A stretch of DNA of 64,000 nucleotides from Caproicibacter fermentans (GCF_009746625.1 NZ_VWXL01000100.1:62001-126000); one strand, 5' to 3'. Shown: positions 25,558 through 35,974, counted from the stretch's first letter. Program-made: numbers and translations. The notes: generated by a model from the sequence alone, not told the origin.

Positions 25558-25998
25558 TCAGATCACCTCGGCCTTCCCGCCAGCGGCCTCGATCTTCTGC
25601 CTGGCGGATTCAGAGAAGGCAGAAACCTTTACATTCAGCTTTTTCTCCAGCTTGCCGTTGCCGAGGATCTTGACCCCGTCGCAGCAAACCTTGACAATGC
25701 CCGCATCGATGAGTGCCTGTGTGTCGACCGTTGCGCCGTCTTCAAACTTGTTGAGGGTGCCTACGTTCACAGTCTTGACGCTGCTGGCAAAAATATTGGT
25801 GAAGCCCCTTTTCGGGAGGCGGCGCTGCAAAGGCATCTGGCCGCCTTCGAAGCCCGGACGAATTGAGCCTCCGGAACGCGCCTTCTGGCCCTTGTGGCCT
25901 TTGCCCGCGGTTTTACCCTGGCCGGAGCCTGCCCCTCTTCCGATCCTTTTGGGCTCTTTTGTGGACCCCGGTACCGAAGTTAGATCATGTAACTTCAT
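25558..25998 (-). CDS. rplO: 50S ribosomal protein L15
   Basis: 146 residues; [20 protein letters not shown] and the glycine-rich [22 protein letters not shown] are characteristic. The long basic N-terminus threads into 23S rRNA. GGAGGTG before the ATG. Confidence 0.98.
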   Translation of the reverse strand: MKLHDLTSVPGSTKEPKRIGRGAGSGQGKTAGKGHKGQKARSGGSIRPGFEGGQMPLQRRLPKRGFTNIFASSVKTVNVGTLNKFEDGATVDTQALIDAGIVKVCCDGVKILGNGKLEKKLNVKVSAFSESARQKIEAAGGKAEVI

Positions 25999-26017
25999 AC
26001 ATTCGCACCTCCTTATC

Positions 26018-26197
26018 TTACGCTTTGCTTACCTCGATGAGGTGGATAATTTTCTGCACCTTACCTTTGGTCTGCTCATTTTCGGGCTGAACCGATGAAT
26101 CGCCGATTTTGGTAAGACCAAGGGACCGGGCGGTTGCAATCTGGTCCTTCTTGCTGCCGATCAGGCTTTTGACCAGCGTGATTTTCAGCTGTTCCAT
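26018..26197 (-). CDS. rpmD: 50S ribosomal protein L30
   Basis: 59 residues beginning [20 protein letters not shown] and ending [12 protein letters not shown], standard L30. GGAGGG-type site before the ATG at 26197. Lies between rpsE and rplO as expected. Confidence 0.97.
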   Translation of the reverse strand: MEQLKITLVKSLIGSKKDQIATARSLGLTKIGDSSVQPENEQTKGKVQKIIHLIEVSKA

Positions 26198-26211
26198 CCT
26201 GCGCGCCCTCC

Positions 26212-26712
26212 TTATGCAAATAATTCTTTAACCGATTTACCGCGCGTTTTTGCGACCTGTTCCGCACTGCGGAGTTTTTTCATGCCGTCCAGCGTCGCGC
26301 GGACGACGTTGCACGGGTTGTTGGACCGAAGCGCCTTGGTACGGATGTCGCGGATGCCGGCGGCTTCCACGACCGCACGGACCGGGCCGCCGGCGATGAC
26401 GCCGGTACCGGGTGCGGCGGGTTTCATCAGGACTCTGCCCGCGCCGTACGCGCCGATAATTTCATGCGGAATGGTCGATCCGCGCATGGAAACTTTGATC
26501 AGGTTCTTTTTCGCGTCTTCAATTCCCTTGCGAATCGCGTCGGGAACTTCGCCCGCCTTGCCGATGCCGAAACCGACGGTTCCGTTGCCGTCGCCGACAA
26601 CGACCAGTGCCGCGAACTTGAAAATGCGGCCGCCCTTTACGGTTTTCGAAACGCGGTTGATGGCAACCACATGCTCTTTCATTTCCGTTTGTGATGCGTC
26701 AAATCTAGCCAA
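26212..26712 (-). CDS. rpsE: 30S ribosomal protein S5
   Basis: 166 residues with the double-stranded-RNA-like domain [18 protein letters not shown] near 14 and [21 protein letters not shown] near 34. Involved in accuracy of decoding. TTG start at 26712 after GGAGGAGG; there is no nearer ATG. Confidence 0.98.
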   Translation of the reverse strand: MARFDASQTEMKEHVVAINRVSKTVKGGRIFKFAALVVVGDGNGTVGFGIGKAGEVPDAIRKGIEDAKKNLIKVSMRGSTIPHEIIGAYGAGRVLMKPAAPGTGVIAGGPVRAVVEAAGIRDIRTKALRSNNPCNVVRATLDGMKKLRSAEQVAKTRGKSVKELFA

Positions 26713-26732
26713 AAGTTTTTCCTCCTCCTTTG

Positions 26733-27092
26733 TCAGAACTTGAGGCCGCCCTCACGGGCGCCTTCGGCCAGCTCTTTGACGCGGCCGTGGTAAAGATAGC
26801 CGCCGCGGTCAAAAACGACCTGTTCAATGCCCTTTTCGACGGCGTGTTTTGCAATCAGCTCGCCAACCTTGCGTGCGGCTTCCTTGTTTCCGCCGTTACC
26901 ATTAAAATCCTTGTCCAGTGAGGAAGCCGAGGCAAGCGTTACTCCCCTGACATCGTCAATCACCTGGGCGTAGATGTTGTTGGTAGAGCGAAATACATTC
27001 AGGCGCGGGCACTCGGCCGTGCCCGAAATCTTGCCGCGCACTCTGCGGTGGCGGTTCAATCTGGCTTTGTTGGTGTCAGCCTTATTCACCAT
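26733..27092 (-). CDS. rplR: 50S ribosomal protein L18
   Basis: 119 residues; [20 protein letters not shown] near 12 and [23 protein letters not shown] at the end. 5S rRNA-binding protein. AAGGAG before the ATG. Confidence 0.98.
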   Translation of the reverse strand: MVNKADTNKARLNRHRRVRGKISGTAECPRLNVFRSTNNIYAQVIDDVRGVTLASASSLDKDFNGNGGNKEAARKVGELIAKHAVEKGIEQVVFDRGGYLYHGRVKELAEGAREGGLKF

Positions 27093-27110
27093 TTATGATT
27101 CACTCCTTCA

Positions 27111-27659
27111 TTACTTCTTTGCGCCCTTACCGGCTTTGCCTTCCTTGCGGCGGACGTGTTCATCCGCGTAGCGGATTCCCTTGCCCTTATACGGCTCCGG
27201 CGGACGTTTCTCGCGGACTTCAGCTGCGAACTGCCCGACCTGCTGCTTATCAGGGCCAAGGATCACGATCTTGTTCGCCGTGGGGCATTCAATGGTAATG
27301 CCATCCACTTCCGGAACCGTTACCTGATGGGAATAACCGAGGTTCATGACCAGGTTCTTCCCCTGCTTCAGAACACGGTAACCGACGCCGTTGACGTCCA
27401 GTTCCTTCTTAAAGCCCTCCGTTACGCCGACCACCATATTGTGAATGAGCGAACGGGTCAGGCCGTGCAGGGATCTGTTTTCTTTTTCATCGTTGGGACG
27501 GGTCACATGAATCAGGTTTTCCTCAACGCTGACGGTCATATTCGGATGAACCCTCTGCGTCAGGGTCCCCTTCGGGCCCTTCACCGATACAACGCTGCCG
27601 TCAACCGATACGGTGACGCCGGCGGGAATATTTATGGGTTTTCTTCCAATTCGCGACAT
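27111..27659 (-). CDS. rplF: 50S ribosomal protein L6
   Basis: 182 residues with two L6 repeats: MSRIGRKPINIPAGVTV at the start and PEPYKGKGIRYADEHVRRKEGKAGK at the end. Located near the factor-binding site. GGGGGTG five bases before the ATG. Confidence 0.98.
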   Translation of the reverse strand: MSRIGRKPINIPAGVTVSVDGSVVSVKGPKGTLTQRVHPNMTVSVEENLIHVTRPNDEKENRSLHGLTRSLIHNMVVGVTEGFKKELDVNGVGYRVLKQGKNLVMNLGYSHQVTVPEVDGITIECPTANKIVILGPDKQQVGQFAAEVREKRPPEPYKGKGIRYADEHVRRKEGKAGKGAKK

Positions 27660-27674
27660 TGCTGCACCCCCTTG

Positions 27675-28073
27675 TTACCAAATAAACGCGAGAACTTCGC
27701 CGCCCACGTTCTGCTTGCGGGCTTCGCGGTCCGTCATGACTCCCTTGGAAGTCGAGATGATCGCGATGCCCAGGCCTTTCATGACCTTGGGCAGCTCCTC
27801 GGCGTTGGAATAAATGCGAAGGCCCGGCTTTGAAACTCTGCGCAGGCCGTTAATGACGGTGGTTTTTCCCTCGCCATATTTCAGGTTCACTTTGATGATT
27901 CCCTGCTTGCCGTCCTCTATCACCGTATAGTTCCGGACATAACCCTCGTCCACCAGAATCTGCACAATCGCTTTTTTCATGTTGGAAGCGGGGATCTCCA
28001 CGGAATCATGCTTCGCGGAACTCGCATTGCGGATGCGGGTAAGCAAATCGGCAATCGTATCTGTAATCTGCAT
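27675..28073 (-). CDS. rpsH: 30S ribosomal protein S8
   Basis: 132 residues: [20 protein letters not shown] start and [27 protein letters not shown] end are diagnostic. 16S central-domain binder, and in some bacteria the repressor of the spc operon. AAGGAGGAG upstream. Confidence 0.98.
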   Translation of the reverse strand: MQITDTIADLLTRIRNASSAKHDSVEIPASNMKKAIVQILVDEGYVRNYTVIEDGKQGIIKVNLKYGEGKTTVINGLRRVSKPGLRIYSNAEELPKVMKGLGIAIISTSKGVMTDREARKQNVGGEVLAFIW

Positions 28074-28089
28074 GCCGTCTCCTCCTTCT

Positions 28090-28275
28090 TTACCAGCTCG
28101 CCTTTTTTACGCCGGGAATCTCGCCCTTATAGGCAAGCTCCCTAAAGCAGATGCGGCAGATACCGAATTTGCGAAGATAGGCGTGCGGCCTGCCACAGAT
28201 TTTGCAACGGTTGTACTCACGGGAAGAGAATTTCTGTTCCCTTCTCTGTTTGACCTTCATAGAAGTTTTGGCCAC
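28090..28275 (-). CDS. rpsN: 30S ribosomal protein S14 type Z
   Basis: 61 residues with a CxxC-x12-CxxC zinc site ([20 protein letters not shown]), so the short zinc form. GTG start at 28275 after GGAGGG. It needs zinc; no zinc-free paralogue is seen here. Confidence 0.97.
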   Translation of the reverse strand: MAKTSMKVKQRREQKFSSREYNRCKICGRPHAYLRKFGICRICFRELAYKGEIPGVKKASW

Positions 28276-28287
28276 AAGAATCCCTCC

Positions 28288-28827
28288 TTATTTCGCAAAC
28301 GGGGCGCCGAGCAGCGTTAAAAGCTCTCTGGATTCCTCGTCGGTTTTCGCGGTCGTCACAAAGCAGATGTCCATTCCGCGGACCTTGTCGATTTTATCGT
28401 AATCAATTTCCGGAAAAATCAGCTGTTCCTTGACGCCCATGTTGTAGTTGCCCCTGCCGTCGAAGGAATTCGGGTTAATGCCGCGAAAGTCCCTGACGCG
28501 CGGAAGCGCCACGTTGAAAAGGCGGTCCACGAATTCATACATTCTGTCGCCGCGCAGCGTAACCTTGACGCCGATTTTCATCCCGGCGCGCACTTTAAAG
28601 TTCGCGACGGACTTTTTCGCGGTGGTCACAACGGGTCTCTGCCCGGTAATAATGGAAAGGTCGCTCATTGCGGAGTCGATCACCTTGGAATTTTCCTTGG
28701 CTTCGCCGGCGCCAATGTTAATCACGATCTTATCCAGTTTGGGAATCTGCATGACGCTTTTGTAGGAAAACTTCTTCATCAGCGACGGTGCGATTTCCCT
28801 CTGATATATCTCCTTCATCCTTGCCAT
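28288..28827 (-). CDS. rplE: 50S ribosomal protein L5
   Basis: 179 residues; [20 protein letters not shown] start, [16 protein letters not shown] near 35 and [20 protein letters not shown] near 115. Binds 5S rRNA. ATG 28827 has AAGGAGGAT upstream, better than the longer ORF start. Confidence 0.98.
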   Translation of the reverse strand: MARMKEIYQREIAPSLMKKFSYKSVMQIPKLDKIVINIGAGEAKENSKVIDSAMSDLSIITGQRPVVTTAKKSVANFKVRAGMKIGVKVTLRGDRMYEFVDRLFNVALPRVRDFRGINPNSFDGRGNYNMGVKEQLIFPEIDYDKIDKVRGMDICFVTTAKTDEESRELLTLLGAPFAK

Positions 28828-28838
28828 GTTTATCCTCC

Positions 28839-29159
28839 TTACAGCGCTTCGCCGCATTTTTTGCAAATGCGTTCCTTCGTGCCGTCCTCATACAGCTTGT
28901 GAGAGACACGGGTGGTTTTGCCGCAGTGGGGGCAGACAAGCTGAACCTTGCAGGCGTACAGGGCGCCCTCGGCTTTCACGATGCCGCCCTCCTCGCCCAT
29001 TTTACGGGGCTTTACATGTTTACTCACCATGTTAATGCCCTCTACAATGACCTTACCCTCTTTGGGGCTGACTTGAAGGACTTTGCCCTTCTTGCCGCGG
29101 TCTTTGCCGTTTAAAACAATAACGGTGTCACCGGTTTTAACATGAATCTTTTTTATCAT
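28839..29159 (-). CDS. rplX: 50S ribosomal protein L24, zinc-ribbon form
   Basis: 106 residues: KOW motif [20 protein letters not shown] near 8 and a C-terminal CPHC...CKKC zinc ribbon. Assembly initiator of the large subunit. ATG 29159 with GGGAGGTG upstream; the longer ORF overlaps rplN. Confidence 0.98.
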   Translation of the reverse strand: MIKKIHVKTGDTVIVLNGKDRGKKGKVLQVSPKEGKVIVEGINMVSKHVKPRKMGEEGGIVKAEGALYACKVQLVCPHCGKTTRVSHKLYEDGTKERICKKCGEAL

Positions 29160-29175
29160 CAGCGAGCACCTCCCA

Positions 29176-29544
29176 TTAAAGCACTTCAGGGGCAAGACTT
29201 AAAATCTTTAAATAGTCCCTGTCGCGCAATTCCCTGGCCACCGGGCCAAAAATACGTGTGCCCGTTGGATTTTTGTCGTCCTTGATGAGCACGGCGGCGT
29301 TCTCGTCGAATCGGATATAGGTCCCGTCCTCGCGGCGAACACCCGAAGCGGTGCGCACGATCACCGCCTTGACCACGTCGCCCTTTTTCACGGTGCCGCC
29401 CGGCGCCGCTTTCTTGACCGACGCGACAACGACATCGCCGATATTAGCGTACCTTCTGCCGGTACCGCCAAGCACGCGGATGCACATAAGCTGCTTCGCG
29501 CCGGTATTGTCGGCAACGTTGAGGTATGTCTGTTGTTGTATCAC
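29176..29544 (-). CDS. rplN: 50S ribosomal protein L14
   Basis: 122 residues: [20 protein letters not shown] start and [26 protein letters not shown] end. GTG start at 29544. Sits at the intersubunit face. Confidence 0.98.
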   Translation of the reverse strand: MIQQQTYLNVADNTGAKQLMCIRVLGGTGRRYANIGDVVVASVKKAAPGGTVKKGDVVKAVIVRTASGVRREDGTYIRFDENAAVLIKDDKNPTGTRIFGPVARELRDRDYLKILSLAPEVL

Positions 29545-29575
29545 GGTGCGTTCCTCCTTTGCTTAGGGGCCAAGA

Positions 29576-29833
29576 TTACTTGGCCTTCTCCAATATCTTG
29601 ACAAGACGCCATCTTTTGTCCTTGCTTAACGGACGGGTTTCCATCACGCGCACGCGGTCGCCGATGGTGCATTCGTTGTTTTCATCATGCGCCTTCAGGC
29701 GAATGGTGCGCTTGACTACTTTCTTGTAAAGCGGGTGCTTCACGCTGTCTTCCACCGCAACGACGATGGTTTTATCCATTTTGTTGCTGACGACTTTGCC
29801 TACCTCGGTTTTTCTGATATTTCTGTCGCTCAC
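29576..29833 (-). CDS. rpsQ: 30S ribosomal protein S17
   Basis: 85 residues, OB fold: [17 protein letters not shown] near 13 and [21 protein letters not shown] near 54. GTG start at 29833 with GGGAGGA upstream. Confidence 0.98.
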   Translation of the reverse strand: MSDRNIRKTEVGKVVSNKMDKTIVVAVEDSVKHPLYKKVVKRTIRLKAHDENNECTIGDRVRVMETRPLSKDKRWRLVKILEKAK

Positions 29834-29851
29834 GCTTAATCCTCCCTTCCG

Positions 29852-30058
29852 TTACGCATTGGCGCTGTCTTTGAGTTCATTTTCGCGCAAAACGGTCTTG
29901 ATGCGGGCGATATCCTTCTTAACAGCCTTAATACGCATCGGGTTGTCGAGCTGATTAATGGTAAGCTGGAAACGGAGGTTGAAAAGCTCGGCCTTTAAAT
30001 CCTTCAGCTTGCTTTCAAGCTCTTCCGCGCTTAATTGTCTGACTTCCGTTGGCTTCAT
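29852..30058 (-). CDS. rpmC: 50S ribosomal protein L29
   Basis: 68 residues, two-helix protein: [20 protein letters not shown] start, [21 protein letters not shown] in the middle. ATGA overlap with the rplP stop gives translational coupling. Located at the tunnel exit. Confidence 0.98.
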   Translation of the reverse strand: MKPTEVRQLSAEELESKLKDLKAELFNLRFQLTINQLDNPMRIKAVKKDIARIKTVLRENELKDSANA

Positions 30059-30483
30059 GACTGCTCACCATCCGTTTCTTCCTTGGCAACAAATTTGCAC
30101 CGGATCGGCAGTTTGTTGGATGCGAGACGAAGAGCTTCCCTTGCGGTCTCTTCGGAAACGCCGCCCATTTCAAACATAATGCGGCCCGGTTTCACAACGG
30201 CCACCCAGTACTCGGGGGCGCCTTTACCGGAGCCCATGCGGACCTCGGCGGGTTTTTTGGTCACCGGTTTATCCGGGAAAATTTTAATCCAGACCTGCCC
30301 GAATCTTTTGGTGTAACGGGTCATGGCAACACGGGCCGCCTCGATCTGGTTGGCGGTAATCCATGCCGGTTCCAACGCCTGAAGGCCATACTGACCGTAA
30401 GCAATCTGATTGCCGCGGGTACATTTGCCGGTCATGCGGCCGCGCTGTACTTTGCGGTATTTCACGCGCTTTGGCATCAGCAT
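30055..30483 (-). CDS. rplP: 50S ribosomal protein L16
   Basis: 142 residues: [20 protein letters not shown] start and [22 protein letters not shown] near 75. Shapes the A-site tRNA cleft. ATG 30483 overlaps the rpsC stop (TAATG). Confidence 0.98.
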   Translation of the reverse strand: MLMPKRVKYRKVQRGRMTGKCTRGNQIAYGQYGLQALEPAWITANQIEAARVAMTRYTKRFGQVWIKIFPDKPVTKKPAEVRMGSGKGAPEYWVAVVKPGRIMFEMGGVSEETAREALRLASNKLPIRCKFVAKEETDGEQS

Positions 30484-31148
30484 TATTTGCTGCCCCCTTC
30501 CCTGCGGGGCTTGCGGCTGTCCTGCAGCACCTCGCCCCTGTAGATCCAGACTTTCACTCCGATCCGCCCGTAAGTTGTGGCGGCCTCGGCAAAGCCGTAA
30601 TCGATATCGGCACGAATGGTCTGCAGAGGAATCGTGCCGTCATGATACTGTTCTCTTCTCGCGATTTCCGCGCCGCCCAGGCGGCCGGAGACCTGCGTTT
30701 TAATTCCCTTGGCGCCCATCTTCATGGCGCGGCCGATGCTCTGTTTCAGCGCACGGCGGAAGGAAATTCTCTTTTCGAGCTGCTGCGCGATGTTTTCGGC
30801 AACCAGCTGCGCGTTCAGGTCCGGGCTTTTCACCTCGACGATATTAATCGTAACGGGTTTGCCCAGCGCCTTTTCGCACTGAAGACGAAGTTTGTCGATT
30901 TCACTGCCGCCCTTGCCGATGACAATGCCCGGCTTCGCGCAGTGAATATGAAGGCGAACTTTGGAAGCGTCGCGTTCAATCTCTATTTTCGGTACGCCTG
31001 CCGGTTTCAGCTGCTTTAACAGCTGCTTGCGCAGCTTGTAGTCTTCGACAAGCGTGTCGCCGAAGGCGCTGTCCTTCGCAAACCAGCGGGAATCCCAGTC
31101 TTTGATAATGCCCACACGGAACCCGTGCGGATTGACTTTCTGGCCCAT
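30483..31148 (-). CDS. rpsC: 30S ribosomal protein S3
   Basis: 221 residues: [20 protein letters not shown] start, KH domain [15 protein letters not shown] near 75 and [20 protein letters not shown] near 160. Part of the mRNA entry helicase. GAGGAGG before the ATG. Confidence 0.98.
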   Translation of the reverse strand: MGQKVNPHGFRVGIIKDWDSRWFAKDSAFGDTLVEDYKLRKQLLKQLKPAGVPKIEIERDASKVRLHIHCAKPGIVIGKGGSEIDKLRLQCEKALGKPVTINIVEVKSPDLNAQLVAENIAQQLEKRISFRRALKQSIGRAMKMGAKGIKTQVSGRLGGAEIARREQYHDGTIPLQTIRADIDYGFAEAATTYGRIGVKVWIYRGEVLQDSRKPRREGGSK

Positions 31149-31168
31149 AATTTACCTCCTCCTTACGC

Positions 31169-31504
31169 TTATTCCTGTTCTTTGAGCACCATGGTCACGT
31201 GCGAAGTCCTCTTTAAAATCTGGAACGCACGCCCCTGCGCTCTTGGACGGATGCGTTTGAGGATCGGACCAGGGGAGACAAAGCACTGAGAAACATACAG
31301 TTTGGAAACATCCATATTGTGATTGTTCTCGGCGTTGGCCATGGCCGATTTCAGCAGTTTTTCAAGGCTCTCGCTCGCGGCCTTCGGCGTATGCTTCAGG
31401 ATAGCCATCGCAACGTCGACCGGTTTGTTGCGGATCAGATCCAGAACAATCTGAACCTTGCGGGGAGAGATGCGGGCGTATTTCAGATAAGCCCTTGCTT
31501 CCAT
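31169..31504 (-). CDS. rplV: 50S ribosomal protein L22
   Basis: 111 residues: [20 protein letters not shown] start and [19 protein letters not shown] end with the tunnel beta-hairpin between. ATG 31504 has AAAGGAG upstream. Confidence 0.98.
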   Translation of the reverse strand: MEARAYLKYARISPRKVQIVLDLIRNKPVDVAMAILKHTPKAASESLEKLLKSAMANAENNHNMDVSKLYVSQCFVSPGPILKRIRPRAQGRAFQILKRTSHVTMVLKEQE

Positions 31505-31525
31505 GCGATACACTCCTTTCAGCCG

Positions 31526-31807
31526 TTATTTGCCCGGCGCCGTTGTTTTAGAGCCGGAATGTCCCTTGAAGGTACGGGTGGGGGCGAACTCGCCCAGCCT
31601 GTGACCCACCATGTCCTCCGTTACATAAACCGGGACATGCTTGCGGCCGTCGTGAACCGCTATCGTATGGCCGACAAAGTCGGGGAAAATCGTTGAGGAC
31701 CTGCTCCAGGTCTTGACGATTTTCTTTTCGCCGGCCGCATTCATCTCCTGAATCCTTTTAAGCAGCACAGGCTGAACATAAGGACCCTTTTTTATGCTTC
31801 TGCTCAT
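31526..31807 (-). CDS. rpsS: 30S ribosomal protein S19
   Basis: 93 residues: [19 protein letters not shown] start, [21 protein letters not shown] near 45. Binds the 30S head with S13. ATG 31807 chosen over an upstream GTG/ATG for its AAAGGAG spacing. Confidence 0.98.
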   Translation of the reverse strand: MSRSIKKGPYVQPVLLKRIQEMNAAGEKKIVKTWSRSSTIFPDFVGHTIAVHDGRKHVPVYVTEDMVGHRLGEFAPTRTFKGHSGSKTTAPGK

Positions 31808-31833
31808 AACTTGCAAGCTCCTTTCTGCACGCC

Positions 31834-32667
31834 TTATTTGCCGTTTCTACGCTTGACAATCATCTTGTCGGAGCGATTGTGATGAGCGCGGGTCTTGTAA
31901 CCCAGGGTCGGCTTGCCCCACGGGGTAACCGGTCCGGGGCGTCCGATTGGGGCTCTGCCCTCGCCGCCGCCGTGCGGGTGGTCGTTCGGGTTCATGACGG
32001 AACCGCGTACGGTCGGCCTGAAGCCCATATGGCGTTTGCGCCCGGCCTTGCCGATCTTCATGTTTTCGTGGTCTACGTTGCTGACCTGGCCGATTGTCGC
32101 CATACAGGTGATCGGCACGTTGCGAAGTTCGCCGGAGGGCAGGCGCAGCAGCGCCATTCCGTTTTCCTTCGCCATCAGTTGGGCCATGATGCCTGCCGCG
32201 CGGGCAAGCTGGGCTCCCTTGCCGGGATACAGTTCAACGTTGTGGATGAACGTACCGGTCGGGATGTTTTCCAGCGGAAGCGCGTTGCCGGGCTTAATGT
32301 CCGCGGAAGCGCCGGAAACCACCGTATCGCCGACCTTCAGTCCATCGGGAGCGATGATGTAGCTCTTGTCGCCGTCTTCATACTGAACCAGCGCGATGAA
32401 CGCGGAACGGTTCGGGTCGTACTCAATGCTGACGACCTTGCCCGGCGCGTCGAATTTCTGGCGCTTGAAATCGATCAGACGGTACTTTCTGCGGTTCTTG
32501 CCGCCGCGGTGGCGGACGGTGATGCGGCCGTAGCTGTTGCGGCCGGAATTGTTCGGAAGGGACTCTAAAAGGCTCTTTTCCGGTGCCTTTTTCGTCAGGA
32601 TCTTATAATCCGTAACGGACATGTTGCGCCGGGAAGCCGTGGTCGGTTTAAAATTTATGGTTGGCAT
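31834..32667 (-). CDS. rplB: 50S ribosomal protein L2
   Basis: 277 residues: [21 protein letters not shown] near 50 and the peptidyl-transferase-proximal [20 protein letters not shown] near 220 with the conserved His. Essential for subunit association. GAGGAGTG before the ATG. Confidence 0.98.
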   Translation of the reverse strand: MPTINFKPTTASRRNMSVTDYKILTKKAPEKSLLESLPNNSGRNSYGRITVRHRGGKNRRKYRLIDFKRQKFDAPGKVVSIEYDPNRSAFIALVQYEDGDKSYIIAPDGLKVGDTVVSGASADIKPGNALPLENIPTGTFIHNVELYPGKGAQLARAAGIMAQLMAKENGMALLRLPSGELRNVPITCMATIGQVSNVDHENMKIGKAGRKRHMGFRPTVRGSVMNPNDHPHGGGEGRAPIGRPGPVTPWGKPTLGYKTRAHHNRSDKMIVKRRNGK

Positions 32668-32749
32668 TCTTTCACACTCCTCATGATGGCTTTGCGGGGA
32701 AATGCCGCTTCCCCATCCATGCCTCTGCTCTATTTCATGCAGGCAGAGA

Positions 32750-33040
32750 TTACATCATGCCTTCAAAAAATTCAATCGTTTTGCTGCCCTCGGTCAGGGT
32801 GACAACCGCTTTCTTCCAGGAGCTGGTGTAGCCCTGGGTTTTGCCCTGACGGCGCAGATGGCCGCGGACGTGGAGGGTGTTGACCTTGTTGACCTTCACG
32901 CCGAACAGTTCTTCCACGGCGCGGGCAATATCAATTTTTGTCGCGGATTTGGCAACTTCGAAGGTGTACCTTTTCTCGCCGATGCCGGCCATGCTTTTCT
33001 CCGTCACAATCGGGCGGAGGATAATATCCTGTGCTGCCAT
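32750..33040 (-). CDS. rplW: 50S ribosomal protein L23
   Basis: 96 residues: [21 protein letters not shown] near 6 and [20 protein letters not shown] near 54. Docking site for trigger factor and SRP. Starts directly after the rplD stop with no gap. An 82-base gap to rplB follows. Confidence 0.98.
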   Translation of the reverse strand: MAAQDIILRPIVTEKSMAGIGEKRYTFEVAKSATKIDIARAVEELFGVKVNKVNTLHVRGHLRRQGKTQGYTSSWKKAVVTLTEGSKTIEFFEGMM

Positions 33041-33664
33041 TTAAGCATACACCTCCTCAATCTGAGCCACCGCGTCCTTGACGACAATGAATTTGTCGGC
33101 GTCCAGAATATCGTAGACGTTCAGCGTGTTGACCACAGCGGTCTTTACGCCGGGGATGTTCCGGGAGGAAGCAATCACTTTTTCGTCCACGTTCGGCAGA
33201 ACAATCAGGGCCTTTTTGTCGGATCCGATTGCGCTGAGCATCGCCGCGACGGATTTGGTCTTGTATGCGTCCAGGGAAATGCTGTCGAGCACGATCATAG
33301 CGCTGTCGAGCACCTTGCTGGAAAGAGCGGATTTCATCGCGAGACGGCGCACCTTCTTATTCAGCGTATAGCTGTAGTCGCGCGGCTTCGGTGCGAAAAC
33401 GATACCGCCGTGTCTCCACTGCGGAGAACGCGTGGAGCCCTGTCTTGCGTGGCCCGTACCCTTCTGCCTCCACGGTTTTCTGCCGCCGCCGGAAACTTCC
33501 GCGCGGGTTTTTGCCGACTGTGTGCCCTGGCGCAGATTTGCAAGATGGTTTACCACCATGTCGTGCATCACCGTTTTGTTCGGTTCAATTCCGAACACCG
33601 CCTCGGCCAGGTCCATCTTTTCGACTTCCTTGCCGGCCATATCAAGTACTGCTACTGTAGGCAT
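33041..33664 (-). CDS. rplD: 50S ribosomal protein L4
   Basis: 207 residues: TRAEVSGGGRKPWRQKGTGHAR near 58 is the tunnel-reaching loop. In Gram-negatives L4 autoregulates the S10 operon; whether it acts on the leader seen here (34710-34989) is unknown. Confidence 0.98.
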   Translation of the reverse strand: MPTVAVLDMAGKEVEKMDLAEAVFGIEPNKTVMHDMVVNHLANLRQGTQSAKTRAEVSGGGRKPWRQKGTGHARQGSTRSPQWRHGGIVFAPKPRDYSYTLNKKVRRLAMKSALSSKVLDSAMIVLDSISLDAYKTKSVAAMLSAIGSDKKALIVLPNVDEKVIASSRNIPGVKTAVVNTLNVYDILDADKFIVVKDAVAQIEEVYA

Positions 33665-33681
33665 TCCGATTCCTCCTTCCC

Positions 33682-34323
33682 TTACGCCCTGGCAGCTTTC
33701 ACGCTGTCGCGGATCACTACAATGCCGCCGTTGGGGCCGGGAACAGCGCCCCGGATGGCGATCAGGTTGTTTTCAACGTCCACCTTCGCAACGGTCAGGT
33801 TCTGCACCGTTACCTGCTCCGCGCCCAGATGGCCGGCCATCTTCATGCCGGGCAGTACCCTGGACGGAGTCGAACACGCGCCGTTGGAGCCGCCGTGGCG
33901 GGCAACAGGGCCGGAACCGTGGGTTTCCTTCAGGCGCTGGAAGTTCCAGCGCTTGATGACGCCGGCGTATCCTTTTCCTTTACTGGTACCGGTTACGTCG
34001 ATCTTGTCGCCGGCTTCAAAGACATCCGCTTTGATCAGGTCGCCGACGTTGTAAGACGACGTATCCTCAAAGCGGAACTCACGAAGCGTTTTCTTCGGGG
34101 CGACGTCCGCTTTGGCAAAATGCCCCTTCATCGGTTTGGTCACCTTTGCCGCTTTCAGATCGCCGTAGCCCATCTGAACGCTCTCGTAGCCGTCGTTTTC
34201 CGCGGTCTTCTTCTGCGAAATCACGCAGGGGCCGGCTTCCACGACCGTTACGGGGATGACTTTGCCGTTTTCGTCAAAGATCTGCGTCATGCCGATCTTC
34301 TTGCCGATAATCCCTTTTTTCAT
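33682..34323 (-). CDS. rplC: 50S ribosomal protein L3
   Basis: 213 residues: [20 protein letters not shown] start, [17 protein letters not shown] near 127 and [19 protein letters not shown] near 150. Reaches the peptidyl transferase centre. CAGGAGGTA before the ATG. Confidence 0.98.
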   Translation of the reverse strand: MKKGIIGKKIGMTQIFDENGKVIPVTVVEAGPCVISQKKTAENDGYESVQMGYGDLKAAKVTKPMKGHFAKADVAPKKTLREFRFEDTSSYNVGDLIKADVFEAGDKIDVTGTSKGKGYAGVIKRWNFQRLKETHGSGPVARHGGSNGACSTPSRVLPGMKMAGHLGAEQVTVQNLTVAKVDVENNLIAIRGAVPGPNGGIVVIRDSVKAARA

Positions 34324-34397
34324 TCCTTATTACCTCCTGTGCAGGTTATTGGTTGGCTTAATAAGCCAACTTGACCCCGGCCGCCGGTTGGTTAAAG

Positions 34398-34709
34398 TCA
34401 GAGCTTAATCTCAACTTCAACGCCTGCGGGGAGCTCCAGACCCATCAGGGCCTCAACCGTCTTGTTTGACGGGCGCAGAATGTCGATCAGTCTCTTGTGG
34501 GTTCTCATCTCAAACTGCTCGCGGCTGTCCTTGTATTTATGAACGGCGCGCAGAATGGTGATGATCTGCTTTTCGGTCGGGAGCGGAACGGGTCCGGAAA
34601 CCCTTGCGCCCGTACGCTTTGCGGTTGCAACAATCTTTTCGGCGGACTGGTCCACCAGCTGATGGTCGTACCCTTTGATTCTGATCCTGATTTTCTCCTT
34701 GACTGCCAC
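34398..34709 (-). CDS. rpsJ: 30S ribosomal protein S10
   Basis: 103 residues: [21 protein letters not shown] near 5, [19 protein letters not shown] near 38. First gene of the ribosomal cluster; also NusE in antitermination. GTG start at 34709 after GGAGGCGA. The upstream tuf/fusA/rpsL genes that often precede it are not in this window. Confidence 0.98.
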   Translation of the reverse strand: MAVKEKIRIRIKGYDHQLVDQSAEKIVATAKRTGARVSGPVPLPTEKQIITILRAVHKYKDSREQFEMRTHKRLIDILRPSNKTVEALMGLELPAGVEVEIKL

Positions 34710-34989
34710 TGGAAAATCGCCTCCTTATTGTAGTTGGCGGGCGACGTTTAAAACCTGAACACCGTGCCGGGTGTTTCTTCATTTCCAAATGAAAAACCGG
34801 ATTTCTTTTTTCAGACGAAATCCGGGTAGGTTCAAAACGTCTGAGCGCAAAAGGCCGCAAAGCGGAACCCTCCGCACGCTCAAAATATTTGTCGCCCGGT
34901 TTAAAATCGGACATACTCCACGGAAAAACCGGCGCATTTGCGCCGCAACCTCCCGCTTCAACGCATATCTGTCGCAGTCGTGCTTTATT
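34710..34989 (-). promoter_or_regulatory. S10 operon leader with attenuator-like hairpin
   Basis: About 280 nt lie between promoter and rpsJ. The minus-strand RNA has a GAGCG...CGCTC stem enclosing GGAGGGTTCCGC and GCGGCC segments (around 34840-34885), then a strong hairpin with T-run at 34825-34792, then 80 nt to rpsJ. This layout suits ribosomal-protein autoregulation by premature termination. The ligand protein is not known; small ORFs here look fortuitous. Confidence 0.55.
34792..34825 (-). terminator. Intrinsic terminator inside the S10 leader (attenuator)
   Basis: CCGGATTTC/GAAATCCGG, 9-bp perfect stem with an 11-base loop followed by TTTTTC on the minus strand. It lies between promoter and rpsJ, so it must be bypassed for the operon to be expressed. 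Confidence 0.75.
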
Positions 34990-35018
34990 ATAATACCACA
35001 CTCGCCCCCGGTTTGCAA
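34990..35018 (-). promoter_or_regulatory. Promoter of the S10-spc-alpha cluster
   Basis: TTGCAA (35018-35013), 17-base spacer, TATTAT (34995-34990), with a second TATAAT three bases further on. The only good promoter seen upstream of rpsJ. Confidence 0.7.
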
Positions 35019-35072
35019 CCATTATTTTTCGCGCGAACGAGGAAATTTATTCCTCATACAATAACATTAATA

Positions 35073-35109
35073 GAAAAGGATTTTCCGCGGTATGGACCGT
35101 GGAAAATCC
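35073..35109 (-). terminator. Terminator of the lipoprotein gene
   Basis: GGATTTTCC(g)CGG/CCG(t)GGAAAATCC hairpin followed by TTTTC on the minus strand, just after the stop at 35117. Confidence 0.75.
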
Positions 35110-35116
35110 AAGTCAT

Positions 35117-35974
35117 TTAAATGAAATTCTTCCACACAGCGTTATTCGTCACAAAAGGTTTTATCTCATCGTAACCAATCGTAACCCGAAGCAGCTTGCT
35201 CTGAGACATCACCGCAAAACCTACTCCGCTTTCCGTAAAATACATCGAGGTTTTGTCGAGATCCTTCTTAAGCGCGGAAGCGGTTGCTGCCGAAGCATAT
35301 TCCGAGCTGAACTGTGCTTTCGCATCCTTTGCAAGAGCCGCGTAAAAGGAATCGCTTTCTTTTATTAAATCCGAAAAAGACAGAGCGGTTCCGGTAGTCA
35401 GGTTAAGGTTGACGGTTCGAAGAGCGTGCGTCGTCTTTCCTTTTGGGGAAAGAGTAACATATTCGTTAAAGCCGATGCTGATAAAGGTTTTTCCCTGATA
35501 AGTTGCGTCTCCGGCTGTCTTTACCCTCGTCTTGACTTTTTTGGCGCCGGTTCCAAGGGAATTAACAGTTTTCAGCGCGCAGTTTTTAATCGCGGCATTC
35601 ACTTTGTCCTGCTGCGAGGCAAGACCGGTCAGTTGAGGATAGGATACCGAGTAGTCGTTGTTATCCTTTTTTAATGAGAAGTCGACCGATTTGATTTTGT
35701 AATTACCGTCATTTTTTGAAGCCTCCGCTTTGGCAGTCGGCGCTCTGGAAGCGTCCTGAAAAGCGGGAGTTACCGAAGAAGTATCGGACGTAACCCCCGA
35801 ATAGAGGCTTGCGGAGGAGGATGTCCCGCCTGCCGACGAAGATGAGCCCGCAGACGTGCTTCCACCCGACGAAGCGGGCACGGACGAACCGGAAGAAGCT
35901 CCGTTCTGGCCTTGGCATGCGGCAGAGGACGCCAGAATCGCGGCCGATAAAAGGATCATGAGTATTTTTTTCAT
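35117..35974 (-). CDS. Putative lipoprotein with DUF4163/DUF3298-like domain
   Basis: 285 residues. Signal peptide MKKILMILLSAAILASSAAC with a lipobox at SSAAC (Cys near 20) predicts a membrane-anchored lipoprotein. A Ser/Gly-rich linker covers 25-80. The C-terminal domain (about 95-285: YSVSYPQLTGL, FISIGFNEYVTLSPKGKTTHALRTVNLNLTTG, LSFSDLI) resembles the DUF4163/DUF3298 pair found in PdaC and RsiV; such domains bind cell-wall or lysozyme-like ligands. The family match is from memory and tentative. Confidence 0.7.
   Translation of the reverse strand: MKKILMILLSAAILASSAACQGQNGASSGSSVPASSGGSTSAGSSSSAGGTSSSASLYSGVTSDTSSVTPAFQDASRAPTAKAEASKNDGNYKIKSVDFSLKKDNNDYSVSYPQLTGLASQQDKVNAAIKNCALKTVNSLGTGAKKVKTRVKTAGDATYQGKTFISIGFNEYVTLSPKGKTTHALRTVNLNLTTGTALSFSDLIKESDSFYAALAKDAKAQFSSEYASAATASALKKDLDKTSMYFTESGVGFAVMSQSKLLRVTIGYDEIKPFVTNNAVWKNFI

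Noticed and set aside
32702-34054. 450-codon plus-strand ORF
   Set aside because: Antisense to rplW, rplD and rplC.
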